Assembly (NCBI RefSeq): GCF_011455695.1
Contig: NZ_CP015030.1
Coordinates: forward strand, 1,550,001 to 1,614,000
DNA: 64,000 nt
From: Mannheimia granulomatis
GTDB taxonomy: Bacteria; Pseudomonadota; Gammaproteobacteria; Enterobacterales; Pasteurellaceae
Reading direction: 5' to 3'
The notes beneath the pieces were generated by a model that did no database searches, had not been told where the DNA came from, and saw only the letters and a program-made list of their open reading frames with translations. Position numbers and translations under genes: made by a program. This document shows, piece after piece, positions 42,076 through 51,949 of this stretch (positions are counted from its first letter, which is position 1; the number at the start of each line of letters is the position of its first letter).

Positions 42076-42966
42076 ATGCAATTAAAATCATACCCGACTC
42101 CAACTTATTTACAAAGAGTAAAAATCGCTCTGCACTATTTACTACCGCAACTTGTTATTACCCGTGCAGCAGGTTGGTTAGCTGAACAAAAATGGGGATC
42201 TGTCACCCACTTTATCATTAAATTATTTGCAAAACAGTATAACGTAAATTTATCTGAAGCAGCAAAAACTGAAGCTTCTGATTATTCCACTTTCAATGAA
42301 TTTTTTATCCGTGAGCTAAAAGAAAATGCTCGCCCAATTAATGCAGACACTAATACGCTTTGCTTACCGGCAGACGGTAAAGTCAGTGAATCAGGTGATA
42401 TTTCTAATAATCGCTTATTACAGGCTAAAGGGCATTTCTTTACCTTAGAAACGTTATTAGCTAATGATCTAGAAATGGCAGGAAAATTCCAAGACGGTAC
42501 ATTTATTACCACTTATTTATCACCAAGCGATTACCACCGTGTACATATGCCGTGTGATGCAACATTACGTAAAATGATTTATGTACCAGGTGAATTATTT
42601 TCGGTAAATCCGTTTTTAGCCGAACATGTGCCAAATCTGTTTGCCCGTAATGAGCGAGTTATCTGTGAATTCGATACAGCATTCGGACCAATGGTACAAA
42701 TTTTGGTAGGTGCAACAGTAACGGCAAGTATGAGCACCACTTGGGCAGGCGTAATTAATCCACCTCGCACAAATGAAGTGATCGTTTGGAACTACGAAAA
42801 CGAAGGTGAGAAAGCAATCCATCTGAAAAAAGGTGATGAAATGGGCGCTTTCCGCTTAGGCTCAACTGTTATTAACCTATTCCCGAAAAGAAAAGTGGCC
42901 TTAAAACCTGAATTAACAGCAGGTGCGAAAACCCGAATGGGTGAGACTTTAGGACAACTGATCTAA
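42076..42966 (+). CDS. psd: Phosphatidylserine decarboxylase proenzyme
   Basis: Makes phosphatidylethanolamine from phosphatidylserine at the inner membrane. 296 residues. The self-cleavage motif LGST, where the serine becomes the pyruvoyl group, is in GAFRLGSTVINLF (about residue 260). PADGKVSESG, STYLSPSDYHRVHMP (catalytic His) and SVNPFLAEHVPNLFARNER are other family signatures. Ribosome-binding site GAGAGGA is upstream. Confidence 0.98.
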   Translation: MQLKSYPTPTYLQRVKIALHYLLPQLVITRAAGWLAEQKWGSVTHFIIKLFAKQYNVNLSEAAKTEASDYSTFNEFFIRELKENARPINADTNTLCLPADGKVSESGDISNNRLLQAKGHFFTLETLLANDLEMAGKFQDGTFITTYLSPSDYHRVHMPCDATLRKMIYVPGELFSVNPFLAEHVPNLFARNERVICEFDTAFGPMVQILVGATVTASMSTTWAGVINPPRTNEVIVWNYENEGEKAIHLKKGDEMGAFRLGSTVINLFPKRKVALKPELTAGAKTRMGETLGQLI

Positions 42967-42989
42967 TTAACTCACAAAAATAAAACTCA

Positions 42990-43022
42990 AATCTGCACCT
43001 AGATTTAGGTGCAGATTTTTTA
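42990..43022 (+). terminator. Terminator after psd
   Basis: Arms AATCTGCACCT and AGGTGCAGATT, six-base loop, followed by TTTTTAT. Confidence 0.9.
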
Positions 43023-43132
43023 TAACAAAATCATCTACCTCATTCCAACAAACTAAAACCCACTATTTCACTAAGTCTTTTATTTATGTTATCGTGCTAA
43101 GGTATTCATTCCATTTTTTAAAAGGATAGATG

Positions 43133-45409
43133 ATGAAATTACAACAAATTATCCGGGAAAATCATTTAGCACTACTGTTTCAACAGGGTTGTTTTGGTTT
43201 GGAAAAAGAGAGCCAACGTATTGATATTAAAGGCAATATCGTCACTACCCCACATCCAGCTATTTTTGGTAATCGCTCATATCATCCTTATATCCAAACT
43301 GATTTTGCTGAAAGTCAATTAGAGTTAATCACACCACCCAATGCGAAATTGGAAGATACTTTTCGCTGGCTTTCTGCCATTCACGAAGTGGTTTTACGAT
43401 CTTTGCCTGAAGATGAATACATCTTCCCATTGAGCATGCCTGCCGGCTTACCACCGGAAGATCTGATTCAAGAAGCACAGCTCGATAATCCAGCGGATGT
43501 TAAATATCGAGAGCATCTATCTGCCAATTACGGTAAGTATAAACAAATGGTCAGCGGCATACATTATAATTTCCAACTTTCTGTTGAATTTGTAGAAAAA
43601 GCCTTTGCTTTGCAAACCGAATATCAAGATTTAAAAACCTTCCAAAACGCACTTTATATGAAGCTTACTAATAACTTCTTGCGTTATCAGTGGATCTTGC
43701 TTTACTTACTTTCTGCTACACCGACAGTGGAATCGCAATATTTTTACGGAAAATCACCGCTTGCGGAGGGGCAATTAGTTCGTAGTTTGCGTTCTAGCCC
43801 TTATGGTTATGTCAATTCGCCAGATGTAGTAGTCAATCACGATAGCTTGGAAAGCTACGTTGAAAGCCTTGAAGCTCAAGTTGAAAAAGGTTTATTAATT
43901 GCAGAGAAAGAATTCTATTCAAACGTGCGTTTACGTGGTGGCAAAAAAGCACGTGATTTACTAGAAAATGGTGTGAAATACGCTGAATTCCGTTTATTTG
44001 ACTTAAACCCATTTTCACCTTACGGCATAACACTAGAGGATGCAAAATTTATCCACTATTTCTTACTTGGAATGCTTTGGCTGGACGAAACAAGCGGTCA
44101 AAAAGAGGTAGAAATCGGCAAACAGAAACTTTACCAAGTCGCATTGGAAGATCCTCGTACGGAAACTGCTTTCCGAGCTGAAGGAGAAACGATCTTAACG
44201 CAAATCTTAGTAATGCTGAACGAATTAAATACCAAAGAGGAACTGAAGGATCTCGTGCGTGAAAAATTATCCCAATTTGCCGATCCTCGCAAAACACTTA
44301 ATGGACGTTTAATTACGGCTATTGAGCAATTTGGCAGCTATAAAGCTTTAGGTGCAAAATTAGCCCAAGATTATAAAGCACAAGCCTTTGAGCGTTTTTA
44401 TGCTTTATCTGCATTTGACAATATGGAACTTTCCACCCAAGCGCTATTTTTTGATTTAATTCAACAAGGTATTAATGTCGAATTATTAGACGAAAACGAC
44501 CAATTCCTTGCCCTTCAATTTGGCAATCATTTGGAATATGTGAAAAACGGCAATATGACCAGTCACGATCAATATATTTCGCCGTTGATTATGGAAAACA
44601 AAGTCGTCACTAAAAAAGTATTGGCAAAAGCCGGATTTAATGTGCCGAAAAGTGTGGAATTTACCACAATTGAACAAGCTATTGCTCACTATCCGCTTTT
44701 TGAAGGCAAAGCAGTGGTAATTAAGCCAAAATCCACTAACTATGGTTTGGGCATCACTATTTTCCAACAAGCGGTTAAAAATCGAGAAGATTTTGCAAAA
44801 GCTATTGAAATTGCCTTCCGTGAAGATAAAGAAGTGATGGTAGAAGATTATTTAATCGGTACCGAGTATCGCTTTTTTGTCTTAGGTGATGAAACCTTAG
44901 CAGTCCTGCTACGAGTGCCTGCAAACGTCATTGGTGACGGTATTCACAGCGTGAAGGAATTAGTAGAAATGAAAAATACTGATCCTCTACGCGGCGATGG
45001 TTCTCGCACCCCGCTTAAGAAAATTGCCTTAGGTGAAATTGAGCAACTACAGCTCAAAGAACAAGGCTTAACCATCGATTCTATACCGGCAAAAGATCAG
45101 GTAGTACAGCTAAGGGCTAACTCAAATATCAGTACCGGTGGAGATTCTATTGACATGACTGACCAAATGCACGAGAGCTATAAACAACTTGCTGTCGGCA
45201 TTGCTCATGCAATGGGAGCTAAAGTGTGTGGAGTGGATTTAATCATTCAAGATCTCACCCAGCCTGCACAGCCTAACCTTGACTCTTGGGGTGTGATCGA
45301 AGCAAACTTCAATCCAATGATGATGATGCATATTTTCCCCTATCAAGGAAAATCTCGCCGCTTAACTAAAGCAATTATTAATATGCTGTTTCCGGAAATT
45401 AGATCTTAG
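43133..45409 (+). CDS. gshF: Bifunctional glutathione biosynthesis protein GshF
   Basis: Fused gamma-glutamylcysteine ligase and ATP-grasp glutathione synthetase, the arrangement of Pasteurellaceae. 758 residues. ATG at 43133 has AGGA six bases upstream; the ATG at 43130 is only three from it. The N-terminal ligase domain (about 1-450) shows GCFGLEKESQRID, HPYIQTDFAESQLE and the SGIHYNF motif. The C-terminal ATP-grasp domain (about 470-758) has VVIKPKSTNYGLGITIF, the Mg/ATP segment EYRFFVLGDE and GVIEANFNPMMMMH. No separate gshB is needed. Confidence 0.97.
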   Translation: MKLQQIIRENHLALLFQQGCFGLEKESQRIDIKGNIVTTPHPAIFGNRSYHPYIQTDFAESQLELITPPNAKLEDTFRWLSAIHEVVLRSLPEDEYIFPLSMPAGLPPEDLIQEAQLDNPADVKYREHLSANYGKYKQMVSGIHYNFQLSVEFVEKAFALQTEYQDLKTFQNALYMKLTNNFLRYQWILLYLLSATPTVESQYFYGKSPLAEGQLVRSLRSSPYGYVNSPDVVVNHDSLESYVESLEAQVEKGLLIAEKEFYSNVRLRGGKKARDLLENGVKYAEFRLFDLNPFSPYGITLEDAKFIHYFLLGMLWLDETSGQKEVEIGKQKLYQVALEDPRTETAFRAEGETILTQILVMLNELNTKEELKDLVREKLSQFADPRKTLNGRLITAIEQFGSYKALGAKLAQDYKAQAFERFYALSAFDNMELSTQALFFDLIQQGINVELLDENDQFLALQFGNHLEYVKNGNMTSHDQYISPLIMENKVVTKKVLAKAGFNVPKSVEFTTIEQAIAHYPLFEGKAVVIKPKSTNYGLGITIFQQAVKNREDFAKAIEIAFREDKEVMVEDYLIGTEYRFFVLGDETLAVLLRVPANVIGDGIHSVKELVEMKNTDPLRGDGSRTPLKKIALGEIEQLQLKEQGLTIDSIPAKDQVVQLRANSNISTGGDSIDMTDQMHESYKQLAVGIAHAMGAKVCGVDLIIQDLTQPAQPNLDSWGVIEANFNPMMMMHIFPYQGKSRRLTKAIINMLFPEIRS

Positions 45410-45427
45410 TTTTACTCTCATTTCAAA

Positions 45428-45458
45428 TTAGGGGTAATTGCTATGCAATTACCCCTAA
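45428..45458. terminator. Hairpin after gshF
   Basis: Arms TTAGGGGTAATTGC and GCAATTACCCCTAA (14 bp, three-base loop), 19 bases past the gshF stop. There is no T-run, so it may be a stabilising hairpin rather than an intrinsic terminator. Confidence 0.55.
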
Positions 45459-45594
45459 TCTTACCTAAGCACAGCAGGACTCCAAATAGAGATTCCGCCC
45501 CCTCAAATACCCCTATATAAAATAGTTGTTTGTTATAAATATGTTATAAACAAAATACATTTTGACCATTTTACAGGCAAAATATTTTAACATC

Positions 45595-45610
45595 TGTGAT
45601 ATAGATCACA
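45595..45610 (+). promoter_or_regulatory. CRP site upstream of manXYZ
   Basis: TGTGATATAGATCACA: perfect TGTGA-N6-TCACA, centred 96 bases before the manX ATG. Matches expected catabolite control of a sugar PTS. Confidence 0.85.
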
Positions 45611-45698
45611 CTTTCATAATTAATTTATTGTTTAAAATAATTATCATATTAAAATCACGCCCGTTAAATAAACTTAAATCCCTCTAAAGGAGTAATAC

Positions 45699-46673
45699 AT
45701 GAGCATTGCTATTATTGTAGCGACCCATGGTGTTGCTGCAGAACAACTTCTCAAAACCACTGAGATGTTAATCGGGGAACAAGAAAATGTAGCCTACATT
45801 GATTTTGTTCCCGGCGAAAATGCAGAAACTATAATGGGTAAATATCAAGCCCTTATTGAAGGTCCATTATCAAACTGCGATCAAGTACTGTTTTTAGTGG
45901 ATATGTGGGGCGGTAGTCCATTTAATGCCGCAAACCGTTTCCAAGACGGAAAAACTGGTATGGATGTTGTTGCAGGTGTTAACATTCCAATGTTAGTCAA
46001 CACTTGTATGGCCCGCGATGATGTTGAATCTCTAGAAGAATTAGTTGAGGTAGCATTAGAAGCCGGCTCAACAGGCATCCGCTCTCTTAATCACCAACCT
46101 GAAGTAGCCACTCCTCCTGAGCCTACACCTGCCCAAGAAACAGTAGCACCACAACCTGAAATTATTGATGATGGCCGCCGTATGACGATTGCTCTTGCTC
46201 GAATTGATGATCGCCTTATCCATGGACAAGTTGCGACAGTTTGGACGAAAGAAAGCAAAGTTAGCCGTATTATTGTCGTCAATGATGGGGTAGCAAAAGA
46301 TAGTGTCCGTACTACCATGCTAAAAAGCGTTGCACCACTTGGTGTTACTGCCCACGTAGTGGATGTAGCTAAAATGATTCGAGTGTACAACAACCCTGAG
46401 TATGCTAACGACCGTGTAATGCTTTTATTTACCAATCCAACTGATGCATTAGCTCTCATAGAGGGTGGAATTCCACTTAGTAGTATTAATGTTGGCGGTA
46501 TCTCCCATAAAGAAGGGAAAAAAATGGTCAGCCACGCTGTCGCAGTAGATCAACAAGATATTAGTGCATTTAAAGCAATTGATGCTAAAGGTGTTGAATT
46601 AGAGGTACGTAAAGTATCAAGCGATAGCCGTCAATATATGATGGATTTATTGAAAAAACATAACTTAATTTAA
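45699..46673 (+). CDS. manX: PTS mannose family EIIAB component
   Basis: Cytoplasmic part of the mannose-type phosphotransferase system. 324 residues. The EIIA domain (about 1-130) has the phospho-His in IIVATHGVAAEQLL (His10). A Pro/Glu-rich linker (PEVATPPEPTPAQETV) joins it to the EIIB domain, which starts MTIALARIDDRLIHGQVATVW with the phospho-His in RLIHGQV (about 175). Ribosome-binding site AAAGGAG. First of three genes; probably imports mannose, glucose or glucosamine. Confidence 0.97.
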   Translation: MSIAIIVATHGVAAEQLLKTTEMLIGEQENVAYIDFVPGENAETIMGKYQALIEGPLSNCDQVLFLVDMWGGSPFNAANRFQDGKTGMDVVAGVNIPMLVNTCMARDDVESLEELVEVALEAGSTGIRSLNHQPEVATPPEPTPAQETVAPQPEIIDDGRRMTIALARIDDRLIHGQVATVWTKESKVSRIIVVNDGVAKDSVRTTMLKSVAPLGVTAHVVDVAKMIRVYNNPEYANDRVMLLFTNPTDALALIEGGIPLSSINVGGISHKEGKKMVSHAVAVDQQDISAFKAIDAKGVELEVRKVSSDSRQYMMDLLKKHNLI

Positions 46674-46684
46674 AGGAAATCACT

Positions 46685-47485
46685 ATGGAACTCTCAGCAT
46701 TACAAATTGTGCTTTTATTCCTCGTTGCCTGTATCTCCGGTATGGGTTCAATTCTTGATGAGTGGCAAACTCACCGCCCACTTATTGCTTGTACAATGAT
46801 TGGGTTGGTATTAGGTGATGTAACAACCGGTGTTATTGTCGGTGGCTCATTAGAACTATTGGCACTAGGCTGGATGAATATCGGGGCTGCTGTTGCACCA
46901 GACGCCGCATTAGCTTCAATTGTATCGACTATTTTAGTGATTGTTGGCCGCCAAGATATCTCAACCGGTATTGCGATTGCTATTCCCCTTGCCGCGGCAG
47001 GTCAAGTATTAACCTATGTAGTACGTGCAATTACCGTTGGTTTCCAACACGCCGCCGATAAATCTATCGAAGACGGTAACTTAAGCCGACTAGACTGGTT
47101 ACATCGTGGAGCATTATTACTACAAGCAATGCGTATCGCAATCCCGGCTTTAATCGTAGCATTAACGGCAGGTACTGATGCAGTACAAACGATGTTAAAT
47201 GCAATTCCGGAAGTCGTAACAACCGGTCTTAAAATTGCAGGTGGATTTATTGCAGTAGTAGGTTATGCAATGGTTATTAATATGATGCGTGCAGGCCACT
47301 TAATGCCATTCTTCTTTGCAGGTTTTGTGATTGCAGGTTTTACCGATTTCAACCTTGTTGCTCTTGGTGTGCTAGGTACAGTAACAGCGATGATTTACAT
47401 CCACATGCATCCAAAATACAACAAAAGTCAACAAGTTGTGGTAGCCGCGACCCAGAAAAATGATTTAGACAACCGCTTAGACTAA
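46685..47485 (+). CDS. manY: PTS mannose family EIIC component
   Basis: Membrane channel half of the mannose PTS, 266 residues with multiple hydrophobic helices. Typical start LQIVLLFLVACISGMGSILDEWQ and the GGSLELLALGWMNIGAAVAPD segment with the conserved Glu. It follows manX by 11 bases. The ending has a C-terminal tail QKNDLDNRLD. Confidence 0.97.
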   Translation: MELSALQIVLLFLVACISGMGSILDEWQTHRPLIACTMIGLVLGDVTTGVIVGGSLELLALGWMNIGAAVAPDAALASIVSTILVIVGRQDISTGIAIAIPLAAAGQVLTYVVRAITVGFQHAADKSIEDGNLSRLDWLHRGALLLQAMRIAIPALIVALTAGTDAVQTMLNAIPEVVTTGLKIAGGFIAVVGYAMVINMMRAGHLMPFFFAGFVIAGFTDFNLVALGVLGTVTAMIYIHMHPKYNKSQQVVVAATQKNDLDNRLD

Positions 47486-47498
47486 GAGGGCATTCAAT

Positions 47499-48335
47499 AT
47501 GACAACTGAAATCAAAAAAGTAACAAAAAGCGATTTGAATGCTGTTGTACGTCGTTCAAATTTATTCCAAGGTTCATGGAACTTCGAACGTATGCAGGCG
47601 TTAGGCTTTGCTTACGCTATGGTACCTGTAATCAAACGCTTATACCCTGATCCGAACGACCCAGGTCGTAAAGCTGCTATTAAACGTCATTCTGAATTTT
47701 TCAATACCCAGCCATTTGTAGGGGCGCCGATTTTAGGTGTAACCATTGCAATGGAAGAAGAACGTGCCAATGGTAAAGAAATTGATGATGCTGCTATCAA
47801 TGGTATTAAAGTAGGTTTAATGGGACCGCTTGCAGGGGTAGGTGATCCAATTTTCTGGGGAACAGTTCGCCCGGTATTTGCAGCCTTAGGTGCAGGTCTC
47901 GCATTAAATGGTAATATTTTAGGACCGATTCTCTTCTTCGTATTATTCAATCTTGTTCGCTTGGCGAGCCGTTACTATGGTGTTGTTTACGGCTATAAAA
48001 AAGGCTTAGATGTCGTTCAAGATATGAGTGGCGGACTTCTGCAGAAATTAACCGAAGGAGCATCGATCTTAGGTCTGTTTATTATGGGGGCTTTAGTACA
48101 AAAATGGACAAGCATTAACGTGCCACTCGTACTTTCTACCATTCAGAAACAAGACGGCACAACGGAAATTACAACTGTACAGAGCATCTTAGATAGCTTA
48201 ATGCCGGGCTTGTTACCATTACTATTAACATTTGCGTGTATGTGGTTATTACGTAATCGTGTCAATGCAATTTGGATTATCTTAGGATTCTTTGTAATTG
48301 GAATTTTAGGTGCAGCAACAGGCGCACTCTCTTAA
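47499..48335 (+). CDS. manZ: PTS mannose family EIID component
   Basis: Second membrane subunit of the mannose PTS, 278 residues. Family segment SNLFQGSWNFERMQALGFAY near the start, then GVTIAMEEERANG and GPLAGVGDPIFWGTVRP, and a hydrophobic C-terminus. It also helps phage DNA entry in E. coli. It is the last gene before the terminator. Confidence 0.97.
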   Translation: MTTEIKKVTKSDLNAVVRRSNLFQGSWNFERMQALGFAYAMVPVIKRLYPDPNDPGRKAAIKRHSEFFNTQPFVGAPILGVTIAMEEERANGKEIDDAAINGIKVGLMGPLAGVGDPIFWGTVRPVFAALGAGLALNGNILGPILFFVLFNLVRLASRYYGVVYGYKKGLDVVQDMSGGLLQKLTEGASILGLFIMGALVQKWTSINVPLVLSTIQKQDGTTEITTVQSILDSLMPGLLPLLLTFACMWLLRNRVNAIWIILGFFVIGILGAATGALS

Positions 48336-48353
48336 TCGCAAATGAACGCTATG

Positions 48354-48383
48354 AAAAACGCTTGGGAAACCAAGCGTTTTTTT
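48354..48383 (+). terminator. Terminator after manXYZ
   Basis: CGCTTGG, loop GAAA, CCAAGCG, then TTTTTTT. Confidence 0.93.
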
Positions 48384-48399
48384 ACATACATAAAAAATA

Positions 48400-48457
48400 A
48401 CAAGCGGTTATTTTTCTTAAGCAATTTGCAAAAACTCGAAGAAAAATGACCGCTTGT
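48400..48457. terminator. USS-pair hairpin between manZ and tpiA
   Basis: ACAAGCGGTTATTTTTCTT pairs with AAGAAAAATGACCGCTTGT with near-perfect arms. It lies between convergent genes and would end tpiA transcription. Confidence 0.7.
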
Positions 48458-48477
48458 AACAGAATGATTAGTGAAAA

Positions 48478-49269
48478 TTACGCCTTAGCTTGAGCTGCCG
48501 CTTTCACAATCACAGCAAATGCAGGCGCTTTTAACGAAGCACCGCCTACTAATGCACCGTCAATATCCGGTTGGGTAAATAACTCTGCAGCATTTGCATC
48601 ATTTACCGAACCACCGTATTGAATAATCACTTGATCCGCCACCGCTTGAGATTTCTCAGCAATATGACCACGAATAAATGCGTGAACTGCTTGCGCCTGC
48701 GCCGGAGTCGCTGATTTTCCGGTACCGATTGCCCAGATTGGCTCATACGCAATCACCGCACCGTTAAATGCTTCGACACCTAACGCATCGATTACTGCAT
48801 CAATTTGGCGAGCGCACACTTCTTCTGTTTTGCCAGCTTCATTTTCTGCTTCAGATTCACCGATACATAACACCGGCACTAAACCCGCATCTTTTAATAC
48901 TTTGAATTTTTGTGCAATAAACTCATCGCTTTCTTTGTGGTAAGTACGGCGCTCTGAGTGACCGATAATGATATATTTCGCCCCAAACTCTTTTAACATT
49001 TCCGGTGAAATATCACCGGTGAATGCGCCTTTTACATTCACATCAACGTTTTGTGAGCCTAAAGCGATCAAGCCTTTATCATTACAACCACAGCCACAAC
49101 CTGCAAGTGCAGCCTCTGCATGAGCTAAATACATCACCGGTGGTGCAATTGCGACATCACAGCCCTCAACGCCATGTAATTCTGCTTTTAAATCTGCAAT
49201 TAACGTTTTAGTGAATGCTTTATCACCATTTAATTTCCAGTTACCCATTACAAGTGGACGACGTGCCAT
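48478..49269 (-). CDS. tpiA: Triosephosphate isomerase
   Basis: Interconverts glyceraldehyde 3-phosphate and dihydroxyacetone phosphate. 263 residues. MGNWKLNG holds the catalytic Lys, [12 protein letters not shown] the catalytic His, and [18 protein letters not shown] the catalytic Glu and flexible loop 6. An unusual cysteine-rich stretch [11 protein letters not shown] (about residues 59-69) is coded by three GGYTGT units. Otherwise full length. Confidence 0.98.
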   Translation of the reverse strand: MARRPLVMGNWKLNGDKAFTKTLIADLKAELHGVEGCDVAIAPPVMYLAHAEAALAGCGCGCNDKGLIALGSQNVDVNVKGAFTGDISPEMLKEFGAKYIIIGHSERRTYHKESDEFIAQKFKVLKDAGLVPVLCIGESEAENEAGKTEEVCARQIDAVIDALGVEAFNGAVIAYEPIWAIGTGKSATPAQAQAVHAFIRGHIAEKSQAVADQVIIQYGGSVNDANAAELFTQPDIDGALVGGASLKAPAFAVIVKAAAQAKA

Positions 49270-49362
49270 TTTGTTTCTCCTATTAAGTTTAATTTAAAGA
49301 TTAAAACCGCTACAAACTATACCAAATTTTAAATATATTTTGTTGTTTTTTATTTTGCTTTT

Positions 49363-49378
49363 TCTGATCTAGATCGAA
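49363..49378. promoter_or_regulatory. Possible weak CRP/CRP-S-like site between tpiA and truD
   Basis: TCTGATCTAGATCGAA: partial match to the CRP dyad; middle of the divergent intergenic region. Low certainty. Confidence 0.3.
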
Positions 49379-49428
49379 GCTTTAACGTATAATGTTCTAT
49401 TATCTTTTGATTATGAGAAACTAAGGCT

Positions 49429-50448
49429 ATGCAACTGAATTATTTATACTCTGCCCCGCAGGTACGAGGGCGTTTAAAAACAGAATTCACAGATTTTATC
49501 GTACGTGAAGAATTAGGCTATGATTTAGCCGGTGAGGGTGAATTTGTTATAGTGAAAATCCGTAAAACCAATGCCAATACTCTTTTCGTAGGTGAAAAAT
49601 TAGCAAAGTTCGTCGGAATTTCAGAAAGAGAGATGAGCTACGCCGGCCTTAAAGACCGCCATGCAGTAACAGAACAATGGTTCTGCTTACATTTAGCTGG
49701 CAAAGAAACGCCGGATTTTTCTACTTTTGAATGCGAAGGCGTGGAAATTTTAGAAATCACCCGCCATAACCGAAAAATTCGTGTTGGCTCACTTGCCGGC
49801 AACCATTTTGAGTTACTTCTACGCGATGTAAAAGAAAATGAAGATTTAACCTCACGTTTACACCAATTACAAGCGGTCGGATTTCCTAATTATTTTACCG
49901 AACAACGTTTCGGGCGAGACGGGCATAATTTAACTCAAGCTTTACGCTGGGCAAAGGGTGAAATTACAGTAAAAGATCGTAAAAAACGCAGTTTTTATCT
50001 CTCTGCAGCCCGTAGCGAGGTCTTTAATTTAGTGGTCTCACAACGTATTGCCGATGGTTTAATGAATAAAGTGTTGGAAAATGACTATGTGCAGTTAGCC
50101 GGTTCAAACAGCTTTTTCTGCGTTCAAAAGGAAGAGGTTGAAGAAACCCAGTTGCGTTTAACTCAAAATGATGTGCTACTAAGCGCGCCACTGATTGGAG
50201 AAAAATCTCTGGAGGCGGTAGCAAATCCGACAGAAAAACAGATTATCGAACAACATGCTACTCTCGTGGAATTGATGAAAAAAGAGCGAATGAATACTGC
50301 TCGCCGCGCAATGTTATGCAAACCGAAAAATTTAACATGGCAATTTAAACAAGAAGGCTTACGCCTAACATTCTTTTTAGAATCAGGCAGCTATGCCACA
50401 GGGCTGGTAAGAGAGTTAATTCAATTAGCCGAAGAAAACGATCAATAG
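49429..50448 (+). CDS. truD: tRNA pseudouridine(13) synthase
   Basis: Makes pseudouridine 13 in tRNA-Glu. 339 residues (E. coli 349). The catalytic aspartate is in the motif [14 protein letters not shown], and [14 protein letters not shown] is the second family signature. It is followed by surE, as in E. coli and Haemophilus. Confidence 0.96.
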   Translation: MQLNYLYSAPQVRGRLKTEFTDFIVREELGYDLAGEGEFVIVKIRKTNANTLFVGEKLAKFVGISEREMSYAGLKDRHAVTEQWFCLHLAGKETPDFSTFECEGVEILEITRHNRKIRVGSLAGNHFELLLRDVKENEDLTSRLHQLQAVGFPNYFTEQRFGRDGHNLTQALRWAKGEITVKDRKKRSFYLSAARSEVFNLVVSQRIADGLMNKVLENDYVQLAGSNSFFCVQKEEVEETQLRLTQNDVLLSAPLIGEKSLEAVANPTEKQIIEQHATLVELMKKERMNTARRAMLCKPKNLTWQFKQEGLRLTFFLESGSYATGLVRELIQLAEENDQ

Positions 50449-50579
50449 GCATAATTTGCAAAACTTTAACAAAATCTTACCGCTTTTTGCACTTTTAGAC
50501 TAAAAAAATTGTCGAAAAATTGTTAGAATCACGATCTTTGTATTTAGAATCTATGAAGATGTAAGATCTAAAGGGAAAT

Positions 50580-51362
50580 ATGCGAATTTTAATTAGTAAT
50601 GATGACGGCTTTCACGCGGTCGGCATCCAAACCTTAGCCAAAACATTACGTGAAGCCGGGCATATAGTGACCATCATTGCTCCGGATCGCAACCGTAGTG
50701 CAGCCTCAAGCTGTTTAACCTTGGTTGATCCTTTACGTGTGCACCGTTTTGATGAATATAACTATGCGGTTATCGCCGGCACTCCGGCAGACTGTGTCCA
50801 TTTAGCCCTAAATGGATTATTTAAGGGTAAAGAAAAATTTGATTTAGTGGTTTCAGGTATTAATCATGGTGCAAATTTAGGCGATGATGTTGTCTATTCC
50901 GGCACAGTCGCAGCTGCATTAGAAGGTCGAAACTTGCCACTTCCAAGCATTGCTGTATCTCTCGTTGGTCGCCAACACTCTTCATTTTTAGATGGAGAAA
51001 ATCATTTTGAGACAGCAGCTTTGGTTGTATTAGATTTATTGGAAAAAATGAAAACGCAAGTTTTCCCATCTAACCATGTGCTAAACGTAAACGTTCCGAA
51101 TTTGCCTTATTCAGAATTAAAAGGCACTATGATTACCCGCTTAGGTGAGCGTTCACCAGCAGCAGAAATTGTGAAGCAAAAAGATCCCCGCAATGCTGAT
51201 GTTTACTGGATTGGTGTAACAGGTGCGCCTTTAGATGAGAGCTACGGCACTGATTTTTATGCATTAAATCGCGATTGTGTGTCTATTACTCCAATCCAAG
51301 TAGATATGACAGCCCATAAAACGATTGCAACTTTAAAAGGCATTTTTAATGAAACTGTTTGA
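50580..51362 (+). CDS. surE: 5'/3'-nucleotidase SurE
   Basis: Nucleotidase acting on nucleoside 5'- and 3'-monophosphates and short polyphosphates. 260 residues. The metal-binding N-terminus is MRILISNDDGFHAVGIQTLA (two Asp), and VSGINHGANLGDDVVYSGTVAAALEG is the family signature region. It overlaps yqaA by 14 bases, so translation is coupled. AAAGGG precedes the ATG. Confidence 0.97.
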   Translation: MRILISNDDGFHAVGIQTLAKTLREAGHIVTIIAPDRNRSAASSCLTLVDPLRVHRFDEYNYAVIAGTPADCVHLALNGLFKGKEKFDLVVSGINHGANLGDDVVYSGTVAAALEGRNLPLPSIAVSLVGRQHSSFLDGENHFETAALVVLDLLEKMKTQVFPSNHVLNVNVPNLPYSELKGTMITRLGERSPAAEIVKQKDPRNADVYWIGVTGAPLDESYGTDFYALNRDCVSITPIQVDMTAHKTIATLKGIFNETV

Positions 51363-51933
51363 GAAAATTTATGACAAAACAATGGAATGGTCAAAACACC
51401 GTCTAGCGGCATTTTGGCTGAGTTTTGTCAGTTTTATTGAGGCAATTTTCTTCCCGATTCCGCCAGATGTGATGCTTATTCCCATGTCAATGGCGAAACC
51501 GCAAAATGCCTTTAAATATGCCGTTTATACAACGCTAGCCTCTGTACTTGGCGGTATTATCGGATATTTTATCGGCTTATATGCTTTTAATTGGGTAGAA
51601 GGGTTAATCGCAAGCTGGGGGATGCAAGCTAACTTTGATAAAGCGAAATCTTGGTTTGAAACCTGGGGAGTTGCTGTAGTATTTTTAGCCGGCTTCTCAC
51701 CGATTCCCTATAAAGTCTTTACTGTGTGTGCAGGTGTGATGCAAATGGCATTTTTCCCGTTTGTGATTACCTCTGCAATTTCTCGTTTTGCAAGATTTAT
51801 GTTAGTCGCCAAGCTTTCTGCTTGGGGCGGCAAAAAATATGAGGTGAGAATTCGCCGTTCAATTGAATTAATTGGCTGGGGCACAATCGCATTAGCCGTT
51901 GTTGCCTATATAATCTATACATTAACGAAATAA
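51349..51933 (+). CDS. yqaA: DedA-family inner membrane protein YqaA
   Basis: 194-residue membrane protein of the VTT/DedA family (SNARE-associated Golgi-like). The family pattern is FIEAIFFPIPPDVMLIPMSM, GGIIGYFIGLYAF and AGFSPIPYKVFTVCAGVMQM. Members have been linked to lipid flipping, pH and drug tolerance. Start inside the end of surE. In E. coli it follows differently, but Haemophilus has the same neighbour. Confidence 0.9.
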   Translation: MKLFEKIYDKTMEWSKHRLAAFWLSFVSFIEAIFFPIPPDVMLIPMSMAKPQNAFKYAVYTTLASVLGGIIGYFIGLYAFNWVEGLIASWGMQANFDKAKSWFETWGVAVVFLAGFSPIPYKVFTVCAGVMQMAFFPFVITSAISRFARFMLVAKLSAWGGKKYEVRIRRSIELIGWGTIALAVVAYIIYTLTK

Positions 51934-51949
51934 ATTTTAAGGATAAAAA

